DNA of 64,000 nucleotides from Parietaria judaica (GCA_954871525.1 OX940863.1:26114001-26178000), one strand, 5' to 3'; shown: positions 11,363 to 25,955, counted from the first letter of the stretch. Program-made: numbers and translations. Notes: generated by a model from the letters alone, not told the origin.

Positions 11363-13192
11363 CTATGATTCTTCGGTCTGATCCTCTGCGACAACCTCTT
11401 CTTCCTTTTTGCCGGCAGACTCTTTGCTCGTTCTTTCACTAAGTTTTACACGTATCGGACGGCCCAGTAATTCCTGCAGGGTTTAGCCACGAAGTTAAGA
11501 AAATTTTCCCGAATAGAATATCAATTACAGAAACTAATTTGTGCAAATAATTTTCTGCCAACCCGCAGCTGAAATAGATTTACGGATTAACTTTGAATTC
11601 ATACACGTAACAAATCTGGAAGTTAATCCATATGACCGTGCTATTGATCTACTTTCCATCGAAATCTAACTTGCACAGTTTTGTACTTGGGTCTGACTTC
11701 ATATAATTGAGAGGCGAATGCATCAATTGTAAAACAATTTTACTTGATTTTGCCTACTGATATAAGAATGAGACTATATGAGTCAGTGAACCGGGTTTGA
11801 AGTCCACAATAAATTACATGTTTCACCTAAATTTCAACAAATACGTGAGTCGGGCAGACCGGCCCACTGACACGGCCGATGTGAGATCATTTATTATGGT
11901 CTATGGCTCAAGAGATTGAATTGTCACATATCAATCTCAATAATAATGTTAATAGCAATTGAGCTATTGAATCTCTTTTAATTACCTTCCCGTCCATTGT
12001 CGCTAACGCAGTCTCAGCTTCCTCCTTTGTGAGAAAAGAGACGAACCCATAACCCCCGGATCTTCCTTTAGGAGCATCGAAAACAACCCTGGCTGAAACT
12101 GGCTTGAAATCTATGGAAAAAAGATCTCGGAGATGGGTTGATCTCACTTTCCATTCGAGATTGGAGACGTAAAGCTTGTAGCCCGTCTCTCCGGGCGGGG
12201 GAGCAGGAGGGCGTGGCGGAGAAGGCTTCTTAAATCGCTTCGCCAGCTCAACCTTGATCGTCCTTCCAGACAATTCCTGCACCGTAAGAACCCATAATCA
12301 GTGATCACAAATCAAAACGAATTAAACGACTGGAGTTTCAACAGGGCGTTATGGTCCCAAATCAGAGGTCTCATCTCTTGGACTAGAACCAAGAAATCGT
12401 AATTCTTGAATCACTTTCTCATTGACTTAGGGTCTCTTAGATAGCCCAACGATTACAACTTTATGATAATTTCTTAATCTAAAACATGATCACGAAAAGA
12501 TAATAAGTATTAAAATAACATTATTAAATAACAAAAACTAAAGAAATAACATAAATAAACATAGATAAAGTATGAACATTGTTACGTCGCTTACACCGGG
12601 ACACTACGTTTCTAGGCATCTGCATAATCTACAACTTAAAGAATCAAGAATTTTCTCTAAACAGAAAGTATAATACACCGATTTTGATTAGATTCTCCAA
12701 AAATTAATCTCATTCCTCCCTACCGATCAAGAAATGTTCATCCGCGATCATATCCCGAAACCAAGTAACTTTTCTTCATATTTTCTTCCCTAAAGACCCT
12801 TCCTTTGGAGCATTGTTAATGTACTACTGAATGAAATACAGAAAATTACTCATATAGAAATCTCTCTCTCTCAATGTTATAATGATGAACAGAATCACCA
12901 AAAGTTTTGAAATTCTGGATGTAAAACGACAACCATTCCAAAGAAACAGAACTCAATATGCATATAAAACAACAGAGAAATGTAAGAGCTTTCATGGCTA
13001 AAAACCACCATTGAAGGAGAAGAACTGCGAAACCCTAAACAGCATAATTCACCTGAAGGTTGAACTTTTCAATGGCGGCCTGAGCCGACTCGCCATCCTC
13101 CATTGTCACGAACGCAAATCCTCGGCTCCTTCCATCTCTCTGCTTTATAATCTACAAAACCCCAACCAAATCCTCAAACACTATACAAATAT

Positions 13193-13245
<53 letters not shown>

Positions 13246-13593
13246 ATGTATTACCTCGACATCGATGACGGTCCCGCACTGGCCGAAGAGGTCCTTGATG
13301 TCGACGACGGTGAGCGACCACGGAAGATTGACCACGTAGAGCTTCTTCTTGTTGTTCTGGTTCTCCTCAGCTAGGGTTTCGTCTTCGGCATCCTCGACAG
13401 CGATTACCTGCACGGAGAAGCAGAGCTCGAAGCGGCGAGGCCTGGAAATGGGTGAGCGGAGAGAGAGGGGCGAGCGCTTCTGAGGAAAGAGAAACACAGA
13501 GCTCGGAGGGTGGATTCTAATGGCGGATTGCTGGAATTTGAGGAAGGAAGAAGAAGAAGAAGAGAGAGAAAGCGAAGCCTCGAAAGCGGCCAT
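11363..13593 (-). CDS. Chloroplast RNA-binding protein with two RRMs (At1g01080-like)
   Basis: Four-exon model, 279 aa, all introns phase 0: 13593-13255, 13151-13053, 12276-11986, 11473-11363. The first ~60 residues are Ser-rich with few acidic residues, like a plastid transit peptide. An acidic stretch follows, then RRM1 with RNP2 LYVVNL (85-90) and RNP1 RGFAFVTM (123-130), a Pro-rich linker (PPRPPAPPPGE), and RRM2 with RNP2 LYVSNL (181-186) and RNP1 YGFVSF (222-227), ending in an acidic tail. The wording of both RRMs closely follows the Arabidopsis 33-kDa-type chloroplast ribonucleoprotein At1g01080. Such proteins bind chloroplast RNAs and act in their stability, processing or editing. The linker between the RRMs is encoded across exons 2 and 3. 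Confidence 0.9.
13193..13249. repeat. (TA)n(TG)n(TATG)n microsatellite in intron 1 of the RNP gene
   Basis: Compound repeat ending about 5 bp downstream of the intron's 5' splice site. Translating across it gives a false HIHTYIH tail. Confidence 0.92.
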
Positions 13594-14993
13594 TGTTTAA
13601 CTTGAGTGGAGTGGAAGTGAGAGAGAAGACTTATCCAAATAAGGGACTAAATAGTCAAACAAAATCTGATCCGTTCCACAAATGGCTATAAACTTTTTTT
13701 ATGACTCCATTGTGCAAATTGCATGGATTTACTTAAGGAAAATTCATCAACTAGAACACGAATATGAGAAAAACGAATTGTGGTAATCAACGTTCTAAAA
13801 TTCGAAAATAATAATAATATCCATTGTTTGCTTCTCATCTTATCTTTATCTCTCAACCCAATTATATGCTATTTTCGGAGAACATAATGCCGATTTTGGA
13901 GACGGGTCCTAATGTCTAGTATTATCCCCGAGGATGCTGGCACTGAAATTGAGAAGTTTAATCCGAACTCGGTGATATCAGTCATTTTGTACTTGCTATT
14001 CCCGTGGTCAGAAAATTTATATCCGAACTCGGAGATCAAAAATCACCGATAAAGTTACTTGTTGAAAAAATAAAGTTGCTTGATATGTCAGAGGTCGGGA
14101 TAGCTATGTCCGACCTCGGAGATCAATATCAACGAAAAAAAAAAATACTTGTTCATTCCAAAGGTCCGACATTGGTGGTGCATTACATGTTCAGAACGTT
14201 ATACAGAAAAGAAAAAAAACCGTCACATTTTAATAGTGTCATAATTTGGATATATTTTGGTGGTTTCTATTCCCGAACTCAAAGATATATATTTCAGAAT
14301 TCAAAGATGTTCAATTAGAGCACAATTTGCAATTTAATTCGGTGATGTTCGATCATTAGTGTGTTCGATCACCCGTCGAGATATATTTAGTAAACGTGGA
14401 TGTTGAATAACGTGTGTTATGTTTAATAGTGGATGTTCAATAATCGAGATATTTTTAGTACTTATTGCGAATAAATAAATCATACACACTTAAACGATGA
14501 AAATAGATAAGAAATATACATATTAAATAGAAACATTTCATATACCAGAAAACTTATACAACATGGATCTCGTACCCTATAAATCTAAATGTTACAAGAG
14601 AGTTCCGTTGTACGTATGCCCCGCCCATGGCTCGTTGTCGTTGATATCAGTCTCGGGAAATGCAAAGATTATTACAATTTTAAAAGCAAACTTTGCAATA
14701 ATTAATGTGTGAAAGTACATTATTTTTTGGTATCTTTCGGAACATGAACATGATTTCTAAAGGCTCTCCTTCGTGGTAAAGACGTCCAAACAATTTATGC
14801 TTTGACTACTTGGTCCATCGAAATTAATGCCATAATTTGCGTAACATGACATGGCTAGCAATGACTTTGCTTATTCATTTATTTTTCTGCAATAGTTTGG
14901 TTTGATGTTTGAATGGTTGTGTATTTGAGTGTTGAAAGTTCCTCACGACTGACTCAAAACTCGTTACGAAGACGCCCAATGAAAACTTCATTG
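13594..14993. other. Intergenic with weak degenerate repeats
   Basis: Near 13,950-14,130 the words TCCGAACTCGG and GGAGATCA recur several times (e.g. 13,963, 14,022, 14,110), suggesting a decayed repeat of roughly 60-90 bp. The frame at 14,004-14,318 runs through it and looks spurious. The end of the interval is the chitinase promoter. Confidence 0.5.
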
Positions 14994-15006
14994 TTGACTC
15001 AGTCAA
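14994..15006. promoter_or_regulatory. Palindromic double W-box in the chitinase promoter
   Basis: TTGACTCAGTCAA is two W-box cores (TTGAC) in inverted orientation sharing a centre, ~36 bp before the TATA box. W-boxes bind WRKY factors that drive pathogen-inducible genes. A further TTTGAC word lies near 14,801. Confidence 0.6.
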
Positions 15007-15041
15007 ACACGTTAACGAGTACTTGGAACGAACACTATAGT

Positions 15042-15050
15042 CTATATATA
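15042..15050 (+). promoter_or_regulatory. TATA box of the chitinase gene
   Basis: CTATATATA, 55 bp before the start codon, so the leader would be about 25-30 nt. Confidence 0.7.
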
Positions 15051-15104
15051 TCACTCCTTAACACCACAATAAACCTCACCACTCACAAACTCATCTCTCT
15101 AACA

Positions 15105-16018
15105 ATGGCTTCTTCTGTGGCAAGCAAAACCCTGACGATCCTGATGGTGTTGGGCACCATCCTCGCTGCAGCCACGGCTCAGAACTGCGGCTGCAGCGCC
15201 AACCTTTGCTGCAGCAAACACGGCTACTGCGGGGAAGGCAACGACTACTGCGGCGAGGGCTGTCAGAGCGGGCCGTGCTTTGGTTCCGCCACCCCGTCGA
15301 CCAACACCGGGGCGTCGGTGGGCAGCATCGTGACGGAGCAGTTCTTCAGCGGCATCGCCAACAGGGCGACCGGGCAGTGCGATGGTAGGGGCTTCTACAC
15401 ACGCGACGCCTTCCTCTCTGCTGCCGGCTCTTACTCCGAGTTCGGCAACGGCGCCACCGCCGACGACTCCAAGCGCGAGATCGCCGCTTTCTTCGCTCAT
15501 GTCTCCCACGAGACCGGATGTCAGTCCCTCTCTCCCTTTTCCATAGAAATCTAAAACTAATATATATATATATACTAATGATATAGCATTGGTGTTTGTG
15601 TTCAGTCATGTGCCACAAGGAAGAGGTAGGAGGCGCCAACCAAAACTACTGTGATACTAGTCCCATGTATGCAGCTTACCCATGCCAAGCTGGCAAGACC
15701 TACTTCGGGCGCGGGCCCCTCCAGCTGACGTGGAACTACAACTACGGGGCGGCGGGTGCCGCCATTGGCTTCGACGGGCTCGGCTCCCCCGAGTCAGTGG
15801 CCAACGACGCGGTGCTCTCCTTCAAGACGGCGCTGTGGTTCTGGAAGGAGAATGTGCGCGGGGTGCTGGGGCAGGGCTTCGGGGCCACCATTCAGCGCAT
15901 AAACGGCGCCGTGGAGTGCGGCGGCAAGCAGCCCGCCAAAGTGCAGGCTCGCATAGACTATTACAAGGAGTTCTGTGGGCAGCTGGGGGTGGATCCTGGC
16001 TCCAATCTCTACTGCTAA
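15105..16018 (+). CDS. Class IV chitinase (hevein domain plus GH19)
   Basis: Two exons, 275 aa: 15105-15519 and 15606-16018, with an 86-bp phase-1 intron (GTCAGT...TTCAG). Residues 1-25 are a signal peptide ending AAATA. The eight-cysteine chitin-binding (hevein) domain follows ([18 protein letters not shown]...), then a short Thr/Gly/Ser linker and the GH19 catalytic domain. HETG contains the first catalytic Glu (136) and HKEE the second acidic pair (144-145); [15 protein letters not shown] and ALWFW are family signatures. The size and missing loops fit class IV rather than class I. The enzyme cuts chitin in fungal walls and is secreted; class IV members are usually stress- or pathogen-induced, which agrees with the W-box. 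Third-position GC is much higher than in its surroundings. AATAAA lies at 16,036. Confidence 0.94.
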
Positions 16019-16660
16019 ATTACTAAGTAATTATGAATAAATCATCGTCTCGTTATGATTGGACTAGTAACTAATGATAAACGAGTTTAATATAGACGAA
16101 AATAATGTATACACTACACGCCCAAGCTTCATGGGTAAACTCACATAAATATTATTCGAATTTTAAATATAATATTTATTTTCAAATTTTGTATCGTGAG
16201 ATGGTGTATAATGAAAGATTATCATGTCATAATCAATGGTATTGGTATCATAGCACAAAAATAACTAGTCATAAATTTTTTGTCTATTTTAATCATTTTT
16301 TAAGCGGAAAATGCACTTAAAATCTACTTTTATCACACTACAGAATATTCGGTAAATAAAATTTGTATCCTCTAAAATACAAGTTAGTTCATCAGAAATC
16401 AAAATGCGATATTCGACCTACTAGTAATAAAATACCGCACAGTATGACCGCGTTCAATTCTAGAAAAATCATAAGAGAGTGAAAATATAGGTAAAAAAAT
16501 CTGAGTGAAGTCATGTCATACTAGAAGTAAAGAAGAAGTCCGACACTGTATATTTGATTATTAATTGCTTCAACAAGCAAGAGTAAAACACTATTTGTAT
16601 TTCTGAGGGGAGAAGGGAGACACGTGCACCCTTGTGCCCGCCGCCGGCTATCTCATCGTA
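16019..16660. other. Region between two convergent genes
   Basis: 3' flanks of the chitinase (plus) and MetAP2 (minus) genes. Nothing else recognised. Confidence 0.6.
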
Positions 16661-19249
<2,589 letters not shown>

Positions 19250-19297
19250 TGATACCCTGAACACACAAACCAGAGCAAATCAAAGAAAATTCCGAAT

Positions 19298-19334
19298 AAA
19301 CCCTAAACCTTAGACCCGCAACCTTAAACCCTAA
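19298..19334. promoter_or_regulatory. Telo-box motifs upstream of MetAP2
   Basis: AAACCCTAAACC at 19,298 and AAACCCTAA at 19,326, 50-85 bp before the start codon. Plant promoters and leaders of translation-related genes often carry this motif. Confidence 0.5.
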
Positions 19335-20918
19335 TCCCAAATTGACCTAATTCTATAAAACAAATGAAACCCAAAACAGCGAAGAAGATAAACACTGAAT
19401 CAACGACGTGAAATGAATCATTCCAAAAAACCAAATTCATAAAAGAAGTGGGGATTTTCTTCCGTTTTGGGGATAAAGTCTGTAAGCTTCAGAGGATCGT
19501 AATCAAACCAGATTAAAGGACAGAGCAAGTTGAAGTAAACGTCAGTGAGGAAGAAGGAATCGAGCAATAGAGAAGAGAAGAATACCGAAGAGTCAAGCAG
19601 GAACAACGGTCGCTTTCGTCCCGCCACGAATGGGAGATTCACGAACGAGTCTGGTCTTGGACGAGGACACTCGAAGATGGCGATGCGTCTCGTCTTGTCC
19701 GGGACGAAGGAAAGAAGAAACAGCGTAAGTATAACCTTCTTGGATTATAGGATTTTATTATTTTGTCGAATTTGTTAATTTATTGTAAGAAAATTCTGTC
19801 ACGTTAATTAAAATTTAGATTATACAGAAATATTATTTTATCGAAGTTATTAATTTATCAATAATTAATTTTAAAGGTATAAAAAAAATCAAAAATTAAA
19901 TTGTGGGATCGAAAACTTTGTTACTGAAGATCCTAAAGACGGAATAATATGATTCAGGTCCATAACAGAAGGTCTTCGGCCTATTTGAACCGCATTAAGT
20001 CTTTGGTTTTAATTTTCAGAACCGTTACCGAAGACTCATTTATAGCGAAAATCCTATTAAATTATTCTCTTTTTTTTTTTAATAATAAGCTCATGTAAAA
20101 ATAAGGTAACTTCCATAACAATTAATTTAATTTTTAGACATTGTTTTCTTTCATGTTTTGTTTATGGTTGTTTGGGATTTCAATGTTTGTAGAATCTGGT
20201 TTTCGCTTGGGTTATTAAGCTTATTCAACATCGTCAATAAAAGACAAGCAATTGTTTATTACATATAGTTATTTTCTCTTGAGCAATAAATGCGTTTTAT
20301 GCATTACATAAAAAAAATGAGAAAGTACTATTGATGAAGATAAAGTTTTACAACATAATTTTTTTCTTACTATAAATAAAAGTCTAAATAAATCCAAAAC
20401 CTAATTTAGGACCGAATTTCGGTCCTAGAGTTTTTGGTAAAAACAGTTATAGTTCTAGCTCTAAAAGACAAGGTTTTCGGTTTTCATTTTCAACAAACCG
20501 AGTAATAGGGTCCAAGTCTTTTTAAATGTAAACCGATACCGAAGGCTATGTTGCACAACCCTAATAATTTAACAAGGTTCTATATTTTAATATTTTGAAT
20601 AAATTGCGGCTAAAGAACCTGATTTATTTATATTTGTAAAACTAACCTTTATAATCATATTAAAAAAGATTAATTAATAAACATCATAGATTAAAACTGA
20701 TAAAATTAACCTTTTTAACCTTCTTGAAAAAATTAATTATGAAAACGATAAACGAGGAAGGAATTTGTTTTCATATTGCGTCTAAAGTACCTTGTTTATT
20801 TATTTTTTGAAATTAATCTTTTTATGATACTTAATCAAACAAATCAATAAATAAAATGTATTATAATTATTGTTTAATATTTAAACCATTTAATAATGGT
20901 GATTCTGTTCGTTATTAA
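19335..20918. other. Intergenic, no intact gene
   Basis: 19,335-19,750 probably holds the MetAP2 5' region. Beyond that, 19,920-20,560 contains repeated TTCGG, ACCGA and GAAGAC words and phrases ending in CTATGTTGCACAACCC that resemble decayed hAT ends. I could not define borders. Confidence 0.45.
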
Positions 20919-21370
20919 AGAACCCTTCGTGTATCCAAAGTTTAAAAATAGTGGCAAAAATATCCAAAGTCACATTTGGGGAGTTGACCACTCCATTCTC
21001 GTAACGCTGTTAACTTACCCGTTAACTCTGGCCACGTGGACAAATCTGTTTTGTTAAGTGTAATCATTAGGGGTACTTCATATAGTTGTATTAGGGGTTT
21101 AATTAGTTGTATTAGTTGTATTAGGGGTTTCATTCGTTATTTTGTCGTAAACGAGGCTGATGTGGGCTCGTCCATGTGGCAAAAATTGTTTTGTCAGCAA
21201 CCCACGTTTGTCCACGTAGCCAAAGTTAACGGGTAAGTTAATGGCGCTACGAGAATGGAGGGTCAACTTCCCAAATACGAATTTGGATATTTTTGCCACC
21301 ACTTTTAACTTATGGGTGAACGAGAGGTTCTTTGACTAAACTTTGATTATTTTCGCCGTCATTAACCCTT
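20919..21370. mobile_element. Palindromic long-TIR MITE, copy 2
   Basis: Left arm (20,919-21,030, start truncated) and right arm (21,255-21,370, ending CCGTCATTAACCCTT) are inverted repeats of each other. The centre contains CACGTGG words. The right arm plus centre match copy 1 at 8,779-9,110 in reverse complement. No open frame. The long TIRs resemble Mutator-type or foldback elements, but no clean target duplication was found because the left end is missing. Confidence 0.72.
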
Positions 21371-21840
21371 AAAAAATTATAATAACGAGCTTTATCCATT
21401 CAAATAATAATACTAATAATACTATTAAAAATACTACTACTAGTACTAATAATAATAATAATAATAAATAATGAAAAAAAGAAAAAGAAATATCCAGGCC
21501 AATGATTAACGACACTGATGTCTTCTTAATCAGTTTCCAAGTGGGAACACTGATGTCTGATGTGATCCACTGAACTTTTTGTAGCTTCTCTTCCTGATCG
21601 GTGGCCATGGATTCCTCTCTGCGAAAGGTATCCTTCTTTCTTTTCTAATTTACTATCATTTGTTTCATATTTACTTGCCATTCGAGTGTATTGTGGTAAC
21701 ATGAAGAAGATAATTCGCTTTTAATTTCTCATTTGGAGTTCCTTTATTTGATCCGTTTTCATAATTTAAGGGGTTTTGATGCAAATAATGTTTCTTTCAG
21801 GTGGTTTCTGGGTTTGGCTTCAATCGTCTTGCAAGCAAGA

Positions 21841-24802
21841 ATGGCGGAAGCTTTCGTCTTGTTTCTTCTCGAAAATCTCAACTCTCTGGTTGAGAAGAGA
21901 GTCGGAAGGCTTCTGGGAGTGAGCAAAGAGATGAAGAAGTTCGCGAGCATGCTTTCCACGATCAGTGCTGTGCTCGAAGACGCCGAGGAGAGGCAGTTGG
22001 CCGATCGGACGATCAAAAATTGGCTGAAAAAGCTGAGCGACGTGGCATGTGAATTGGATGATGTCTTGGACGACTGTGAATTGGAGGCTTACAAGTTGCA
22101 GACCTGCACATGGACCCGAAAGTTACGTTCTTCGTTGAACGTTATGTTTCGTGTGAAGATTGCTAACAGGATGAAGGCGATTGGAGACCGGCTGGACGAG
22201 ATTGCGAACGAGAGAGTGAAGTTTCACTTGCGAGAGTCTAGTGGGGAGACAAGACGAGGTGGTCGAGTTACAGAGCGTCGCCAAACTAGCTCGATTATTG
22301 CTGAACCGCATGTTTATGGAAGGGAAGGTGATAGGGAAAACGTTGTTGGTTTCTTAGTAAATGATGCAGCAACCTTTAAACACCTTTCTATCTTTCCGAT
22401 TGTCGGTTTGGGGGGTTTGGGAAAGACGACGCTCGCTAAGCTAGTTTTTAATGACGAGAAGATCAACAATCACTTTGAAGTTAAAATGTGGGTTTGTGTT
22501 TCCGAAGATTTTGATGTGAAGAGATTGATCAAAGAGATTATAGAGTCTGCAACGAACACGGGTTGTGAAGCGTTGGCGATGGATCCTCTGCAAAAAAGGC
22601 TTCAAGACGTGCTCAAAGGGAAGAGATTTTTGCTTGTTTTGGATGATGTGTGGAATGAAAATCAAGAGGAATGGGACAAACTAAAGTATGTGCTTACTTG
22701 TGGATCCACGGGCTCTTCACTTCTCATCACCACTCGCCTTAAAACAGTTGCATCCATTACGGGAACAGTCCCGACGCACGAGTTATCTTGCTTATCAGAA
22801 GACCATAGCTGGTTGTTATTCAAGCAGCGAGCGTTTGGGAGCGAAGAGAAAGAGCGAGCTGATCTCGTGAAGATCGGGAAAGAGATTGTGAAGAAGTGCA
22901 AGGGAGTGCCACTAGCTTCAAAAGCTTTAGGAGGGTTATTGTACTTCGAAAAGAAAGAAAGAGGGTGGCTTTCTGTTCTGCACAGTGAGCTATGGAATTT
23001 ACCGCAAGACAAAGGATCGATATTGCCTGAATTAAGCCTCAGCTATTATCATCTTCCGGTAGAACAACGATGGTGCTTTGCGTATTGTGCTATTTTCCCC
23101 AAGGGTTACCAGATTAACAAGGAGCAATTAATCCAACTTCGGATGGCCAATGGGTTGATATCCTTTAGAAACGGACTTGAGGTGGAAGATATTGGAAACA
23201 AGATTATTAACGATTTATGTTGGAGATCGTTTATGCAAGACGAGCAATATATAGATGGTCATTTGTCTTACTTCAAGATGCATGATTTAGTTCATGATCT
23301 AGCTCAATCCATCGTGGAGGAAGCATTTTGTATTATTGAACATGGTGACAATGCAAGCCCTACTACTTTATCGAAGAGAGTTCGACATCTTATGTGGAAT
23401 AGCGGATCGGACGACATAAGAATCGGAAAGCCAAGTGCTCAGTCGTTGAGGACTTTCTTGCTGGTAAATTATAGATTTGATGATTGTTTGTATCACTTGA
23501 AGTTTCGCTCATTACGAGCTTTTAGTGCCACAAATCTGCAGCCATCGGTATGCACTTCATCTTTCATCCGTAGTATGAAACACCTGCGCTATTTGAACCT
23601 TTCAAATAGTAAAATTCAAACCCTTCCAGACTCGATTTGCTCGCTTCGCCATCTTTTGACTTTGAACCTACGTTGTTGCAGAAAACTCCGTAAATTACCT
23701 CACCACATGAGCCGCCTAAAACGTCTACGCCATCTTTATATCGATTCTTGTGATAGTCTGTCTCGTATGCCTCCACATATGGGGGGACTAAGTTGCCTAA
23801 AGACTTTGACAAGATTTTCCGTAAGTCGAAGGAAAGGTTGCCGCTTGGACGAATTAGGCCACTTAGATATAGGAGGCTATCTTCAGATCATAAACCTTGA
23901 TAAAGTTGTGTGTCCAAAGGCTATCGAGGGAAGAGGAAATAGAAATGTTCCCATGTTTGTCCGAGTTGACAGTCAACTGCTGCCCAAAACTGTCATTACC
24001 ACGCATAGACTCGCTCGAGTATTTATTCCTCTATGAAGTGACTGAGTTTTCACTGAAATCCTTAAAAAATCTTTGCGGTGTCACGCACCTTCGGTTGTGC
24101 TGCAACGGTGTCTTGACTTCTTTTGTCGAAGGAATGTTAAACAAGCTCACCGATCTCCGAATGCTTTTAATCTGCGACTTTTCGAAGATTCAAGAGTTCT
24201 CCAGCGACATGTTGATTGCGTGCAGCGCTATGGAGACACTTTCCATCAGTTCATGTTGTGAACTCAAGTTCTTCCGAGAAGGTATATTTCGAAACTCAAC
24301 ATGTCTCAAAAGCATAACTGTTGAGAATTGTGAAAATTTGAGATCAATATCCGATGGTATTGGGGAACTCGCATCGCTCGAGTCTTTGAAGCTTATCTCT
24401 TGCATCGAGCTTGAGCGGTTCCCAGATAGTCTTTACCATCTCCCGTCTTTACGAGAATTGGTGCTGCCTTGCAAGTTTGCCGGTTTTCCGGAGGCTTTGC
24501 AACACCTGCCTTCACTTGAATCTCTAACTATTACTCACTTGACGAGGATCGCGTCATTGCCTGACTGGATATGAAATCTTCAATCTCTCCAGGATTTACA
24601 CTTCGTTTGTTGTTTGGATTTGGCAAAAATACCCGTAAGCTTCAAACGACTCATCAACTTGGAGAAATTGACCATTGAAGAGTGTCCAAAATTAGAGAAG
24701 CGATGCCAAAAGGCGGTGGGTGAAGATTGGGACAAGATTGCACACATTCCACATGTCTATGTTAATTCTGATATGAAGAACCAGATGTGGCGTTATTACT
24801 AA
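21841..24802 (+). pseudogene. CC-NB-LRR (CNL) resistance-gene relative, RGA2/RGA4-like, broken
   Basis: Starts MAEAFVLFLLENLN at 21,841. The coiled-coil domain has an EDVID-like ELDDVLDD; then the P-loop GLGGLGKTT (residue ~189), RNBS-A, kinase-2 LLVLDDVW, RNBS-B, a GLPL variant (GVPLASKALGG), CFAYCAIFPKGY and MHD (residue ~480). LRRs begin near residue 570. Around 23,915-23,930, inside the LRR, the frame shifts by one: the first frame ends at 24,036 while LRR coding continues in the next frame from ~23,920. Relatives have many more LRRs at this point, so a deletion is likely. A TGA at 24,572-24,574 interrupts the second frame, which resumes to 24,802 with the usual KLEKRCQKAVGEDW ending. A 5' UTR intron (GT at 21,628, AG at 21,800) is plausible. 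A protein truncated in the LRR (731 aa) could still be made; intact function is unlikely. Confidence 0.88.
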
Positions 24803-25380
24803 TCCCGTCACTTATTCACAAGGTAAACACATAGGTTCCAAATCCTTCTTGTTTGTAGAATTAGTGTTTCTTTATCATCACATGGAAAAATTGTTGATGG
24901 TGAAAGATTTCAAAGTCATCATTTTTCCTTCTCCATTAAATTGGGGAAGATCAAGGCCACTATTATTATCCCTTAACATTGTATTATAATGTCTCTTGTA
25001 TTATTATTTGGCACTGGCTTCAAATTTATAGGCTCTCTCTCAGTGACTTATTGTTCAATCTTATTATACTAAGTATGTTAATATTCAAAGATCTAAAAAC
25101 AATGTTGAAATCCACTTCTATTCATGTCCAGTTAAAGTTTAATACACAAGACACATTTACATCTATCTACGATAAACTTCGAAAATATCAGTTATTCAAC
25201 ATTTTTACTATATATGTAACTTTTACTATATACGAGGGTGTGTAACTGAACAAATGATAACTAAACATAAACAAAATTAAACTTCGGCACTATTTTGTAG
25301 TCATTGGCCTGTTGCTGTTAAATAAGGAAATTGAGAACATGTTGATCAACTCGGTACAAAATCAGATACGTATGTGCAAA
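24803..25380. other. 3' flank of the CNL gene, nothing recognised
   Basis: AT-rich with no coding signal. Confidence 0.5.
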
Positions 25381-25424
25381 TATCTCTACATTTAGTATAC
25401 GGCCGTATACTAAATGTAGAGATA
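25381..25424. repeat. Perfect 44-bp palindrome without spacer
   Basis: Two exactly complementary 22-base halves meet at a central CGGCCG. The identity stops on both sides after 22 bases. The left half starts TATCTCTACATTTAG. Confidence 0.9.
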
Positions 25425-25500
25425 CTATTCACACTGGTCCAATTCCTTAGCTTTGGAGGATATTCTTTTACTAATAAAGAGGGAAGCCCTTGTTTTGCAG

Positions 25501-25775
25501 GATTGATATTGGGATAAAGTGCAAAGATGGCAATGTGATGGTCGGTCCAAGTCCGAAGCTACTGAGTATGAGAGGTTTCTTTCTTCTCAAAGGTTTTAAA
25601 TTATGTTGGAATTCAGTCCGTCATTTCATTAGCATGTGCTTCATGCTTCTCCTTTATCTTTTCTATATCAAAATGGAACTAGGATTGCTATATTTCAGTT
25701 TTGTGCAGTACCTATGGTGAAGAATCTCCTGTTAAAAAACTTGCTGAAAATGTTGCTAGCTATGTTCATGGACAA
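25501..25775 (+). pseudogene. Fragment resembling 20S proteasome alpha-7 (PAG1 type)
   Basis: Three pieces recall the alpha-7 subunit in order: GIKCKDGNVM (~25,514-25,543), SKSEATEYERF in another frame (25,545-25,577), and after an acceptor-like TTGTGCAG at 25,708, YGEESPVKKLAENVASYVH (25,714-25,770). In the intact family GIKCKDGIVM and the SEA...YES segment are separated by about 45 residues that are absent here, so the copy has an internal deletion with a frame change. The rest of the subunit is not found nearby. This is recognition by memory and could be wrong for the middle piece. Confidence 0.5.
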
Positions 25776-25805
25776 ATAACTAAAAATAATTATCTTTACT
25801 TTGCA

Positions 25806-25955
25806 GAAGAATAATTGGACTCGGGATCATAATCGAAAGAAGAGGAATGCTTCGCCTCGTTTCATTTGGACAAAAGAAAATAGGGGCGGAGCAGAAGTGG
25901 AGGACGAGCACGTATTGATAGCGCAGGTGGAGGAAAATGGAAAGCTCGAAAGCTG
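25806..25955 (+). other. Exon-like segment of unknown origin
   Basis: An acceptor-like TACTTTGCAG at 25,797-25,806 precedes an open stretch reading KNNWTRDHNRKKRN... and ending AQVEENGKLES with a stop at ~25,955. Composition is Arg/Lys-rich then acidic, and GC is higher than around it. No family recognised. It may be a relic exon of the same rearranged locus as the proteasome-like fragment. Confidence 0.25.

Noticed and set aside
14004..14318. 104-codon frame upstream of the chitinase
   Set aside because: No family resemblance. It crosses degenerate repeats and poly-A runs, and no promoter or splice support is seen.
15099..15509. 136-codon frame antisense to the chitinase
   Set aside because: GC-rich shadow of exon 1, with Ala/Val/Arg-rich composition and no homology. 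The same holds for 15,682-16,026.
21607..21840. Upstream ATG exon (MDSSLRK) as the true start of the CNL gene
   Set aside because: After splicing at 21,628/21,800 it is out of frame with MAEAF, the family's usual start, so it is at most an upstream ORF.
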